Source of the DNA: Pseudomonas guariconensis
Lineage (GTDB): Bacteria > Pseudomonadota > Gammaproteobacteria > Pseudomonadales > Pseudomonadaceae
Assembly: GCF_900102675.1 (NCBI RefSeq)
Contig: NZ_FMYX01000001.1
Location: 186,001-250,000 of the forward strand
Reading direction: 5' to 3'
DNA length: 64,000 nucleotides
Part shown: in pieces, positions 9,511 through 18,075 of the stretch
How the letters are laid out: every line of letters starts with the position of its first letter
Numbering within the stretch: the stretch's first letter is position 1
The notes under the pieces: model-generated
What the model was told of the DNA's origin: nothing
The model's input: the letters and a program-made list of their open reading frames with translations, nothing else
The model's database searches: none
Translations under genes and position numbers: made by a program

Positions 9511-10209
9511 ATGTCTAAAAAAATCGCGAAGCAAGCGACGCCCAGCAATGCCTTGATTGCTCAGATGCGTAACCGTGGATCTGTCCGCAGCAGCATTTGG
9601 CATGTTTATAGTTTGAAAGCCAATAATGACTTGATCCTAGAAAGCCATCGTGAAGTCGCGCATTGGTTGGTTTATCTTGAGTTTGACTCATCAATAGTAA
9701 GTTTCTGGAAGCCACGCGGCGATGAATTTAATGCAGATCAGCGAGGTGGGCGCAAGGTAAAACTTGATGCGATTGCTACGAATGCCGAGGGCTTGATCGA
9801 GTGGCATGAGGTAAAGTCCGGATACATTGATGATCTAGAGGCGCATGAGCAACTGAAAGTTCAGAAGGAGTTGGCGCGGGCTGCAGGGGCTCTTTACCGA
9901 CTTTTCGATGAGTCAACACGAAGCGCCCGTCACTATGAAGTTATACCCTTACTAAGATTGGCAAATTTCGTGGCGTTGACGCGCTGGAGTGCAGATATCA
10001 ACACAACAGAAGCGCTTCTTTTTCAACTCATCGGGCGAAATGGAACCGGTACTATTGGTAGTTTGGCGCAGATGTTACCTAACCTCGACATGACGGAGTT
10101 GGTCGGCGGGCTCAGCCGTTTGGCAATCAAAGGGCAGGTAAAGTTAACGATTGATGCTTTCACCCCAAACCTGCAGACCACATGGTCTTGCAAAGTTGAA
10201 CGGCCATGA
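9511..10209 (+). CDS. tnsA: TnsA-like endonuclease
   Basis: 232 residues from ATG 9511 (GAGGGTG ribosome site); the frame opens to 9394. TnsA cuts the 5' ends of a Tn7-type element so that it moves by cut-and-paste. The restriction-enzyme-like active site is visible as the Glu of ESHREVAHWLVYLEFD, the Asp of KVKLDAIAT and the E-x-K of EWHEVKSGY (residues about 45-110). The C-terminal 100 residues form the presumed TnsC-binding wing (ALLFQLIGRNGTGTIGSLAQ). The gene overlaps tnsB by 4 bp (ATGA). Bases are noticeably less GC-rich than flanking core genes, consistent with transfer. Confidence 0.85.
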   Translation: MSKKIAKQATPSNALIAQMRNRGSVRSSIWHVYSLKANNDLILESHREVAHWLVYLEFDSSIVSFWKPRGDEFNADQRGGRKVKLDAIATNAEGLIEWHEVKSGYIDDLEAHEQLKVQKELARAAGALYRLFDESTRSARHYEVIPLLRLANFVALTRWSADINTTEALLFQLIGRNGTGTIGSLAQMLPNLDMTELVGGLSRLAIKGQVKLTIDAFTPNLQTTWSCKVERP

Positions 10210-12119
10210 AGCGGGTTGTGATACCCCAGAGCGTGCAAGCTGGGAACTGGCCGAGACTGCCAGCCTCGGCAGTCCCCGAGGAGCACTGCGAGCTGTTCTG
10301 TAAGCGTCGCACTGCAGTGCAGATGTACATTGAAGGTCACGCTTTGCGCGTAATTGAGCAGAAGACCCACCTAAAAGGGTGGGAGGTTAATCGGTTAGCG
10401 ACCCGCTTTCTGACTTTGGATGACCAAGGCCAGTGTATTGGCGAAAGAGCTTTGCTTCCCTATATTCATCTCAAATCCTACGAGCGACGCAAACCATCGG
10501 GTCACAAATATAGTGGCCAACAGGGAGGGATGTCGGGCTGTCTTCAGCATTTGCTTAAAATATATCCGGAAGTTGAAGAGCAGATGATCGCGGTTATCAA
10601 AGATTCCGCACAGACGCTTGATGATCAGAGGAACGCAATTGCGTTCCTTGCCAAAAAGTTCATGCAGATTTTGCACGCCGTTGCCCCTGACCATCGTGGT
10701 TGGCCGTATTCGACTAAGTATCAGGGGCGTGTGAGCATACGCCGCTATATTCTCGCTCTGCGCAACCAATTTCCGGCCTCGTACATTAACGCGCATGGCA
10801 GTCCCGAGGCGAGAGCGCATATTGTCACGGGTACCGGGCATCGGCCATACCTTGTCGCGCAGCGACCGTTCGATGTTGTGGAATTGGATGGCCATTTTCT
10901 CAGTGCTTTTTTTGTTTTGTTGGTGGAGCAAGTAAATGGCTTGATGCTACCGATTCCGTTAGACCGTATGTGGTTACTCGCTGCTATTGATCAATATTCC
11001 CATGCTGTGCTTGCGTACAAATTGGTCTTGCGAAGCCAGCCTGGAGCCAGTGATGTTCGCGAAGTGCTTGTGCGAGCAAGCTTGGGGGGGTGGAAGGCGC
11101 AAACACTGGAAAACACCAATTTTCCCTATAAGGTCGATGCTGGTTTTCCTTCTAGTGTGATTGAGGAATGTTGTGGTGTCACGTTCAGCGTACTTAGTGT
11201 TGACTCGCATCTATCCAATATAGCTAAGAAAATTACGCTTCAAGCGCGGCAGGATTTCGGCTTCCATCATTACTTGGGGCCAACCGGACGTTTTGAAACG
11301 CGCGCAAAGATCGAGCGACTTTTTGCGGAGGTTGTACGACACACAGCTTTATTACCTTCGACAACCGGTAGTCACCCTCGTCATGGCAGAGCAGATGGCG
11401 CGCAGGAAAAAGCCGTTGATTATCAGTTGGATCTGACACGATTTATCCAAGCATTGGACGTCGCGCTAGCCAATTATAATACGGAACCGTCGGAAGGTAT
11501 TGGCATGTTTTCGCCGTTGGGCTTGATTCGACAGTATATGAATCAAGCTGCCATACTACCACGCATTGCCGTTGAGCGTCGTGAACGGCTGAAAGTCGAC
11601 TTGATTACTAAGTATGTCACGGTGCGCGGAAGCTTGGCGGAAGGGCGGCGACCATACGTCATGCTGGATCGGGTCAGGTATACCAGTGAGCATTTGGCGG
11701 CCAACTTTGATCTGATCGGGCTCAGATTGTGTGTGGAAATTGATGAACATGATTATCGCGCTGTCAACGCTTTCCTACCCAATGGTGCTGCAATAGGTGT
11801 ACTCCACGCCTGCGGTTGGTGGGCGACCTTTAGGCATACGCCGTACATTAGACGTTTGGTTAATTCGTTGATTGCTCAACGAGCGTTGACTATCACTGAG
11901 GATCTTCCACCCAGTCAGCAGATCTGTGATTATTTCATTCGCCACAACGAACCCAACCGGGCGCTACTGGTTAAGCAGGCCGAGGATCCGAGCCTGTCGA
12001 CATTGCCGCGCGCCGTCGTGCCTGTGAAAAAACCGGTGAAGGATTACCTGCTTCAGCCGGGTCAAGAATATCCTGGTCTTCCCTCCGCTGGGCATGCCGA
12101 TAACCGAGGTGGATCATGA
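10206..12119 (+). CDS. tnsB: TnsB/TniA-like DDE transposase
   Basis: 637-residue Mu/Tn7-type transposase that binds the element ends and joins 3' ends to target. The DDE core can be read as D in VVELDGHFL (about residue 228), followed by the typical AIDQYSHAVLAY strand, D in SVLSVDSHLSNI and E in GRFETRAKIERLFAEV. N-terminal HTH-like segments and a C-terminal Mu-type beta barrel flank it. Start overlaps tnsA, stop overlaps tnsC, so tnsA-tnsB-tnsC are translationally coupled. No frameshift is visible; the transposase appears functional. Confidence 0.88.
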   Translation: MKRVVIPQSVQAGNWPRLPASAVPEEHCELFCKRRTAVQMYIEGHALRVIEQKTHLKGWEVNRLATRFLTLDDQGQCIGERALLPYIHLKSYERRKPSGHKYSGQQGGMSGCLQHLLKIYPEVEEQMIAVIKDSAQTLDDQRNAIAFLAKKFMQILHAVAPDHRGWPYSTKYQGRVSIRRYILALRNQFPASYINAHGSPEARAHIVTGTGHRPYLVAQRPFDVVELDGHFLSAFFVLLVEQVNGLMLPIPLDRMWLLAAIDQYSHAVLAYKLVLRSQPGASDVREVLVRASLGGWKAQTLENTNFPYKVDAGFPSSVIEECCGVTFSVLSVDSHLSNIAKKITLQARQDFGFHHYLGPTGRFETRAKIERLFAEVVRHTALLPSTTGSHPRHGRADGAQEKAVDYQLDLTRFIQALDVALANYNTEPSEGIGMFSPLGLIRQYMNQAAILPRIAVERRERLKVDLITKYVTVRGSLAEGRRPYVMLDRVRYTSEHLAANFDLIGLRLCVEIDEHDYRAVNAFLPNGAAIGVLHACGWWATFRHTPYIRRLVNSLIAQRALTITEDLPPSQQICDYFIRHNEPNRALLVKQAEDPSLSTLPRAVVPVKKPVKDYLLQPGQEYPGLPSAGHADNRGGS

Positions 12120-13027
12120 ATATTACGCATCCCTTAATCAGCAAGCAGGCGCAAATTATCACGCCTGCGTTCATTTGGGCGGTGCGATTGTGTCTTGATC
12201 GGGTTGCAATGAGACGTTCCGCAGTGATGTTTCGTGGGCATTCACGGGTTGGTAAAAGTCGCTGCGCTGTGTTTGTGGCCGAGCAGCTAAAAAAACAGTT
12301 TCCTGAATGCCATGTTGTTTTGCACATAGCGCTGAAGCGGAAAGATTCGCGCCCTAACTTGCTTAGGGAGCTTTGTTATTCTGAAAGTATTCATCCAAAG
12401 GAGCGTGTGGATCTGCGCTATCATTTGGTAGCTCATGTGGAATCATTATTGGTCGGGCAGCAGGCTGGGCAATATATTTTGGTTATAGATGAGATTCAAA
12501 GATTGTTGCCGGTGGATTACTTTGACTTGGCGGATATCTACAATTTGCTACAGGTGAAGAACATCTGCATGACGTTGATTGCCTTTGCTCAGCCGCATAT
12601 CGATGAACAAATTACTATGATTAATAAGCGTCGTGACCAGCAGTTGATCGCACGGTTTTTAACCGAGATATTGACTTATCCTGGCTGTCGTGGGGTCGAC
12701 GAACTCGGCGTGATATTGAATGCCTACGATACGGGCTCCGAGTTCCCCTCTGGTTCAGGAACGAGCTATACCGCGCATTTTATACCCAAGGCCTTCTCGG
12801 CAGGTTTTCGTTTGGCACTTGCTACCGAGTCGCTATGGCTCGAATTGTCGGCCAGTACTTCCGGAAATTATACAAACAACATTCCCATGGACCATCTGTG
12901 TGAGTCGGTACTCAATCTACTGCTCAACCTTGCAGCCAAGGACAGCACCTCCATGGAGCTTGATCCTCACTGGGTGAGTGAGGCCGTGCAAAAAAGCAAC
13001 CTACGGGCTTTTTGTGATGCATTATAA
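12116..13027 (+). CDS. tnsC: TnsC/TniB-like AAA+ transposition ATPase
   Basis: 303 residues with Walker A RGHSRVGKSR at about residue 38 and Walker B ILVIDEIQRL at about residue 121, followed by the sensor region TLIAFAQP. TnsC forms filaments on target DNA and links the target selector (TniQ or TnsF) to the TnsAB transposase. The start overlaps tnsB by 4 bp and the 3' end overlaps the tniQ start by 11 bp. Complete and intact. Confidence 0.88.
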   Translation: MNITHPLISKQAQIITPAFIWAVRLCLDRVAMRRSAVMFRGHSRVGKSRCAVFVAEQLKKQFPECHVVLHIALKRKDSRPNLLRELCYSESIHPKERVDLRYHLVAHVESLLVGQQAGQYILVIDEIQRLLPVDYFDLADIYNLLQVKNICMTLIAFAQPHIDEQITMINKRRDQQLIARFLTEILTYPGCRGVDELGVILNAYDTGSEFPSGSGTSYTAHFIPKAFSAGFRLALATESLWLELSASTSGNYTNNIPMDHLCESVLNLLLNLAAKDSTSMELDPHWVSEAVQKSNLRAFCDAL

Positions 13028-14345
13028 CCGTGGCTATTTCTTTCCCGATGGGTTTCCCACGCCCTTCGAAGCGGCCTTTGCTACTGTGCAAAGAGCTGCG
13101 GTCATCAACGGGGTACCGGCACGCGCTTTGTTGCTGGCCTTCAGTCCTGGCGAAGGCGACCATCGGTGGCGCCACGGCAGTGTGGCCAGCGCAACGATTC
13201 AGGGGTTGTACGCGCCCGGGCGTCCCTATCTGGCGAATACGCACTTCATTGGCAGCGTTTCACAATTTTTTGCCCCGCGTGTCATGGATAAGATGCAGTA
13301 CTGCCCATTGTGTGCCGCTGACTCAGGCTACCTTTCGCTCTTTTTCCATCTGCGATGCGTCCGATGGTGTCCATGGCATCGGATTGAACTCAAATCTTTG
13401 TGCGCGCAATGTGCTGATGCCGCGGCCTTTTGTCCCGATCGGAACAGTCAGCCGTGTGGTACCTGCGGTTATGCCGTGCCCAGCTTGAAAGTGATCCTCG
13501 ACAGCTTGCGCTCGGGTCTCTGTGCTCAGCGTGCCGCTCATAGTTTGCGGCTATTTAGCACCTTGGCGCGTCTTCAGCGTCTGGGAATTTTAGATACCAT
13601 GCGGTTGGGGGAGGGTCCTATAGATCCTCCCGTTCTGATTCAACCTCACAGTTTTTATGACGCGTTCGAAGAAGACTCGACCCTACGGCGATACCGGGTG
13701 GCATTAGACATGAGAGGGGGCGAGGATAGCCTGACGCAACCGCGGCAGGTGGATGTGGTCTATCGACGGTTTGTGTCATTTTGGAGGTCGAGGCTACTTC
13801 GGCGCCATCGTCATTGCCTGCATAACGCCAACAGTTGCCTGGGGATCCTCGAACGGGGATCGTGCGTGTTCGCGCTCACGCTGATGCTGTTTCGGCAGAA
13901 ATTTGAAACATTGCCTATTTCAAATACTCACATTTGCATGTCTGACAGGGCTCTGGAGTGCCTAAGTGAGTTGGGCTTCACGCGTAGTAGCCTACGCAAT
14001 TATTTCAAAGTAATGTTTTATCAGTTGCTTTCCCGGCTGTGGTATCGCTGCGCCCATAGCAACGGTTTTTCTGTCCGTGTGGATTCTCGTTTCTTCTTCA
14101 CGCCCTTTCTGGGCAGAGCGCCATCACTTAGCGACTACCTCGGTGAGACCATCCGAGGACGGGTCCATGAAATCATCATCGACTTGCCTGCCGGACTGCC
14201 AGTGCTGCGCAAGCTCATGAGCCACGGGCGCACCGATGCGTTGCTGCGGATTTCCCATGCTGCCGGCACGGTTTCAGTTCATACCGATGCCCAGCCAAAG
14301 TTCTTGTTCGGTTTCGAAATCCTGGCGAGCGCCTTTGTATTTTGA
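13017..14345 (+). CDS. tniQ: TniQ/TnsD-family target-site protein
   Basis: 442 residues from ATG 13017; the frame continues upstream to a GTG at 12978 inside tnsC. The N-terminal TniQ zinc-binding pattern is present: YCPLC (about residue 94), then CVRWCPWH, LCAQC and PCGTCGY, spaced as in TniQ treble-clef fingers. The remaining 280 residues are a TnsD-like extension with little recognisable homology by eye. In Tn7 relatives TniQ proteins bridge the sequence-specific selector and TnsC. As last gene of the overlapping operon it completes a tnsABC-tniQ set. Confidence 0.82.
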   Translation: MHYNRGYFFPDGFPTPFEAAFATVQRAAVINGVPARALLLAFSPGEGDHRWRHGSVASATIQGLYAPGRPYLANTHFIGSVSQFFAPRVMDKMQYCPLCAADSGYLSLFFHLRCVRWCPWHRIELKSLCAQCADAAAFCPDRNSQPCGTCGYAVPSLKVILDSLRSGLCAQRAAHSLRLFSTLARLQRLGILDTMRLGEGPIDPPVLIQPHSFYDAFEEDSTLRRYRVALDMRGGEDSLTQPRQVDVVYRRFVSFWRSRLLRRHRHCLHNANSCLGILERGSCVFALTLMLFRQKFETLPISNTHICMSDRALECLSELGFTRSSLRNYFKVMFYQLLSRLWYRCAHSNGFSVRVDSRFFFTPFLGRAPSLSDYLGETIRGRVHEIIIDLPAGLPVLRKLMSHGRTDALLRISHAAGTVSVHTDAQPKFLFGFEILASAFVF

Positions 14346-14353
14346 GTTCAGTG

Positions 14354-14378
14354 CATTGTGCGGAATGACGGATATCAC
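14354..14378. repeat. Repeat words after tniQ matching the tnsA upstream region
   Basis: CATTGTGCGGAAT (14354-14366), ATGACGGAT (14365-14373) and GATATCAC (14371-14378) are close or inverted matches to words at 9405-9446, so the same short motifs bracket the tnsABC-tniQ block. They may mark one transposon end or be transposase-binding sites. Spacing differs from the other side, so this is a weak call. Confidence 0.35.
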
Positions 14379-14390
14379 TGCTCGAGGCGA

Positions 14391-15482
14391 TTATTCATCG
14401 GAGGGCGCGCTGGCATTCGCTTGAGGTGTGAGGGCCTGGCCAAGTAGGTTGGTTGCACGACTGCCCAGCAGGGTGCCGGCCTGGAAATAGCCCATCACCG
14501 TAGTGATGCTGCGGTGCTCGGTCATCGCCATCACCTCTCCCAGTGGCACTCCTTGACGCCCGGCCTCGGTGACAAAGCCCGAGCGCAGGCTGTGCGCTGC
14601 CCAATCCCCTTCAAGGCCGGCCAATTGCGCTCGACGTTTGACGATACGCGCCACCTGATCGCCTGATAATCCGGTGCTACTGACCCGGCCGCCTCTGTAC
14701 AGCCGACGGAACAGTGGTCCGGTCTGCGCGGGCGCCGCCTCCAGCCACGCCTGCAGCGCGTGGGCCGCAGGCCCTTGCAGGGGCTTTTCCCGCCGCTCGC
14801 CACCGGTATCAGTCTTCGTCGCCCCCAAGGCGTAGAGCCAAGTGTCTGCGTCCAAGCGACGGAGGTCCTGAACCTGCAGGCCAATCACTTCTGAACGCCT
14901 GCGTCCGCCGCCACTCCACGCCAACAGCAACAGAGCACGGTCGCGGAGGCCGCGAATACCGTCAGTACAGGTAGCAAGCATCGCTTGCAGCGGCTCCAAC
15001 ACCACGGCGGTTTTCTTGCGAACCGAGACGCCGTGGCGAGCCTGGGCCTTACGGGCTTCACGCAACAGGGTTTTTACGACCTGACTCTCTGCCGGGTTTT
15101 CCCACTGCTGCAGGCGATGCCACTTGGCCAGGACAGCCAGGCGGTGGCTGACCGTGCTGAACGCCAACGGGCCTGGTTTTCCCTTGACGCCGGCGGCGAC
15201 CAGCGCGGCATCGAGATTCGCTGGCAGCAGGTGGCTCCAGCCGCCCGCGCCGTCGGGTCGGGCAAGGTGGTCGACAATGAACTGCACCGCCACCTCCGGG
15301 GGCAAGGCACCATCACCGAGTGCGCGTCGGTAGCGCAGTTGCAGCCAGGCGGACCAATAGGCAAGGGCGCTCTGGTAGCTGCGCACAGTGTTGGCCGCGG
15401 TACCGGCGGCGATGAATGCGTCGGCGGCGGCACGGGTGCTGGCGGCCAGTTCCGCCAACACTAAAGGCGAGGAGGAGGGCAT
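14391..15482 (-). CDS. Tyrosine recombinase, catalytic residues intact
   Basis: 363 residues from ATG 15482; the frame opens to 15698 but upstream sequence looks non-coding. N-terminal SAM-like DNA-binding domain (NTVRSYQSALAYWSAWLQL, about residues 30-50). The catalytic set is complete: Arg in GGGRRRSEVIGL, Lys in ALGATKTDTG, H-x-x-R in AAHSLRSGF, His in MTEHRSITTV and Tyr in VMGYFQAG. It converges on tniQ with a 45-bp gap. GC-rich composition differs from the tns genes, so it probably arrived separately or belongs to a different host element. It could integrate the island or act on its own site. Confidence 0.88.
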   Translation of the reverse strand: MPSSSPLVLAELAASTRAAADAFIAAGTAANTVRSYQSALAYWSAWLQLRYRRALGDGALPPEVAVQFIVDHLARPDGAGGWSHLLPANLDAALVAAGVKGKPGPLAFSTVSHRLAVLAKWHRLQQWENPAESQVVKTLLREARKAQARHGVSVRKKTAVVLEPLQAMLATCTDGIRGLRDRALLLLAWSGGGRRRSEVIGLQVQDLRRLDADTWLYALGATKTDTGGERREKPLQGPAAHALQAWLEAAPAQTGPLFRRLYRGGRVSSTGLSGDQVARIVKRRAQLAGLEGDWAAHSLRSGFVTEAGRQGVPLGEVMAMTEHRSITTVMGYFQAGTLLGSRATNLLGQALTPQANASAPSDE

Positions 15483-15710
15483 CGCTATCGGTTCTGTCAA
15501 TGTCTTCTCGCTCAACGTTGCAATAGGTTCGGATAACCTGTGGCTTATCAGACCTAATATAACGAAGAGGTCGGCATGACGATATCCATGATCGTGAAGG
15601 GCCGTTATCGACCCATAGCTGCCCTTCGCAAAGTGCCGCAATCGGCAAAAGCTGCTAGTCACGAACGCTGCCTTCGGCCCAGCGCAATCCTTCATCACGT
15701 TCGACTACAG

Positions 15711-16250
15711 CTGACGCTGATCCTTGAATTCCGTAACGCTTGCATCAGTGCACCGCTGTACCCAAACCGGCTGGATACCGCAAAAACCTGTTCGCTGCTA
15801 ACGGAACTCGAGGGCGGCTCACGGCTATCCGTTAAAAGCGAAGAACCGGAAACACCAGACCTATCAGCGCTTGATATAGACCACATTTTGCCGCGTAGTT
15901 GGCACGTCCCGCTGGACGCAGAAAGATGGCAGCGTGGCAGCCGACAGCGACGAGTCGGATATCGAAGTGATTGTGCGCTCTTGCGGCACATTGACGCCCT
16001 GGCAGCTCCTGATTCGTGAACGGCATGAGAGCATCCCAATGCTAGGCAACTTGACGTTGCTGAACCTTGGCGTCAATAGGACGGCGCAACCCTGCAATTT
16101 CGCGACGAAACGCGACAAGCTGATGCCATTGCTTGCCTTGGTCTCAATGCCCCACTGATTGCCACCTCTGCACGGGACGAAGCCGCGATTCCAGCCAAAG
16201 CCCATGCCCTCGCCAACATAGCACTGACGATCTGCCCCCGAAACGAATGA
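15711..16250 (+). pseudogene. HNH/DUF1524 (GmrSD-type) C-terminal remnant
   Basis: Three frames join into one recognisable tail: ALDIDHILPRSWHVPLD (about 15862-15918), then after a frame change RERHESIPMLGNLTLLNLGVN (split around 16017-16078), then after another change LNAPLIATSARDEAAIPAK ending at the TGA near 16250. DHILPxSW and GNLTLLN are hallmarks of the DUF1524 HNH nuclease domain of GmrSD-family modification-dependent restriction enzymes. The N-terminal DUF262 part is absent. This is a dead, truncated and frameshifted defence gene lying between two mobile modules. Confidence 0.65.
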
Positions 16251-16279
16251 TGTCCTCCCACTAAGCACAGCAGGTAGGT

Positions 16280-17185
16280 CTATTCACGCTCCAGACTACG
16301 AGCATCTGCGGTGACCGCCTCCACAACCCCCGCCAGCTCCCGCACTAGGTCAGGCTCGAAACGCTCCAGGTAAGCTGCGATAGTCTGATTGCGCAACATG
16401 CGAGACACATAGCCCTTGGCAACCACGAGTACCAGCATGGTTTCGCCGAGGGTGTCCTCGACCAACCGGTAATCGTGGTAGAGTTTTTCCATCTCTCGCT
16501 CCATGCGTGCAATGTCTTCAGCAGTCACGCCCTCACTGACTTTCTTTGCCTCAACCAGCTGTTCAGGACGCGTTGCGGCTAATACCATTTCGGCGTAGCG
16601 ACCAGTAAAGCAGTTGGCGGAAATCATCATCTCGACTAGTTCTACCTGGCGCATCGGCTTCATCTTACGCAACACGCGAAAGACCGCCTGACTAACCATT
16701 CGCGTTTTCAGCATCTCAGCGACTTCCGGCGCAATCCCCCGCAACAAATGCTGGCGCTCGCGGATGCGTCCGACGTTGACGCTCAAGACTTCGGCAATCC
16801 GCTCGGCAGTCGTTCCTTTGCGTATCGCCTCCAGAATCATCTTGTGCTCTTGAATCGGGGTAAGTCGGTTGACCTGCCGGTTGTAGGTAAAACCTTCGTC
16901 ATCTGTCGCCAACAGGCACAACGTGTCTTCCGCCCCCAACTGTGCGAGCGCAGCTAGCCGCAAATGACCATCCAACAGTAGATAACGAGGCTCCCCTCCC
17001 GTCCCGTGAACCGGCTCGGGATAAACCGCGAGCGGCTCGACCACGCCCAATTCACGGATGGAGGCTAAAATCGCTGCGAATTTGACGGACGTCAGCATGT
17101 CGTGGGTGACTTGGCGAGAGGGCAAGATCAGCGGTAAGCGGACGGTAATCAACTCGGGGGCAAAGGCACGCTTGACGACAGTCAT
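16280..17185 (-). CDS. ParB-like / RepB-type partition-family protein (second copy)
   Basis: 301 residues. A ParB N-terminal domain is seen around residues 15-105 (ILASIRELGVVEPLAVYPEP, then YLLLDGHLRLAALAQLG, the D/GxxR box), followed by an HTH (LTPIQEHKMILEAIRKGTTAERIAEVL) and a helical RepB-like C-terminus (ARMEREMEKLYHDYRLVED). Last gene of a three-gene overlapping operon; its start overlaps the previous ParB gene by 4 bp. No ParA ATPase is encoded nearby, so plasmid-style segregation is unlikely. A DNA-binding partner of the serine recombinase is inferred. Confidence 0.8.
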   Translation of the reverse strand: MTVVKRAFAPELITVRLPLILPSRQVTHDMLTSVKFAAILASIRELGVVEPLAVYPEPVHGTGGEPRYLLLDGHLRLAALAQLGAEDTLCLLATDDEGFTYNRQVNRLTPIQEHKMILEAIRKGTTAERIAEVLSVNVGRIRERQHLLRGIAPEVAEMLKTRMVSQAVFRVLRKMKPMRQVELVEMMISANCFTGRYAEMVLAATRPEQLVEAKKVSEGVTAEDIARMEREMEKLYHDYRLVEDTLGETMLVLVVAKGYVSRMLRNQTIAAYLERFEPDLVRELAGVVEAVTADARSLERE

Positions 17186-18075
17186 GCGTCCCCCTGAATT
17201 CGCTCGGCCAATACCTGCGGCATATCATCAATACCTTCACTGCGTAACATTGACCGGAAAAATTCATCGGCCAACAACCGACGCAATGCAGTCACGACGA
17301 AGAGCAATCTTTGCTCACCGATGTCCGCCTTCTTTACCATCAGGCGCTGACGGCGCACCTCAGTCTGATAGGCAGTCAGCAACTGGCGAGGAGTGGTCAT
17401 GCGCTCGCCTCCATGCTGCCTACCATAGCCCTTGCCAAGAACGCGTCTTCGGTCGATCAGGCGGCGCACCTTGATGAGTTCATCTCCTTTTAACAATCCA
17501 CTTTCATAGGCTTCGACCATGGCGGCCTGGACCTGGGCATCGTCGGACCGTGCCACATGGATCGCGACTTTAATCGGTAGCCAGCCCTTTTCGACGGCAG
17601 CGATCAGGCGCTCCTCTCCCTGCCGCAACAAGATCAAAATGCCGCCAACATAGGCACGGTCCAAGCAGGTTTTCTGGGCAATCTGCCTGATGGAGTAACC
17701 ACGCTCGTGCAGTACGTTGATCGCCATCAGCAAGTCGCGGTTCGAATGCTTACGTCGCGCCAGATTCTCTACCAGGCTGATGAGATAGCGGTCTGCCTCT
17801 GCCGCCGTCACCACGACCGCTGGAATGGCCGACTCCCCCAGGACCTTGAAGGCTTCGAAGCGCCCCTGCCCACAGATCAGGTCGAAACTCGAACCGTTAC
17901 GGGTCACCGTGATCGGTCGTTTCAACCCCAGACTCGCAATGTTTTCCACCAGGCGTGCAAACACTTGTTGATTGCGACTACGCGGATTGAGCACGCGAAT
18001 ATCCGCGAGTGGGATCTGCGCAATAGGCGCCGCCTGCGCCACATGAAGTGCAAGATGCTCTTCCGATGTGGCCAT
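17182..18075 (-). CDS. ParB-like / RepB-type partition-family protein (first copy)
   Basis: 297 residues. ParB N-terminal domain: IPLADIRVLNPRSRNQQVFA, then LVENIASLGLKRPITVT and the ligand loop LICGQGRFEAFKVLGE with LISLVENLARRKH, close to the CTP-binding boxes of true ParB proteins (residues about 20-120). An HTH follows (RGYSIRQIAQKTCLDRAYVG). The C-terminal part is RepB-like. It overlaps the recombinase stop by one base (TAATG) and the next gene by 4 bp, so all three should be co-translated. Divergent in sequence from the second copy, so not a recent duplication. Confidence 0.82.
   Translation of the reverse strand: MATSEEHLALHVAQAAPIAQIPLADIRVLNPRSRNQQVFARLVENIASLGLKRPITVTRNGSSFDLICGQGRFEAFKVLGESAIPAVVVTAAEADRYLISLVENLARRKHSNRDLLMAINVLHERGYSIRQIAQKTCLDRAYVGGILILLRQGEERLIAAVEKGWLPIKVAIHVARSDDAQVQAAMVEAYESGLLKGDELIKVRRLIDRRRVLGKGYGRQHGGERMTTPRQLLTAYQTEVRRQRLMVKKADIGEQRLLFVVTALRRLLADEFFRSMLRSEGIDDMPQVLAERIQGDA

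Noticed and set aside
16280..18075. Plasmid partition locus (ParB pair)
   Set aside because: No ParA ATPase, no replication gene and no centromere-like iteron array; tight coupling is with a recombinase instead.
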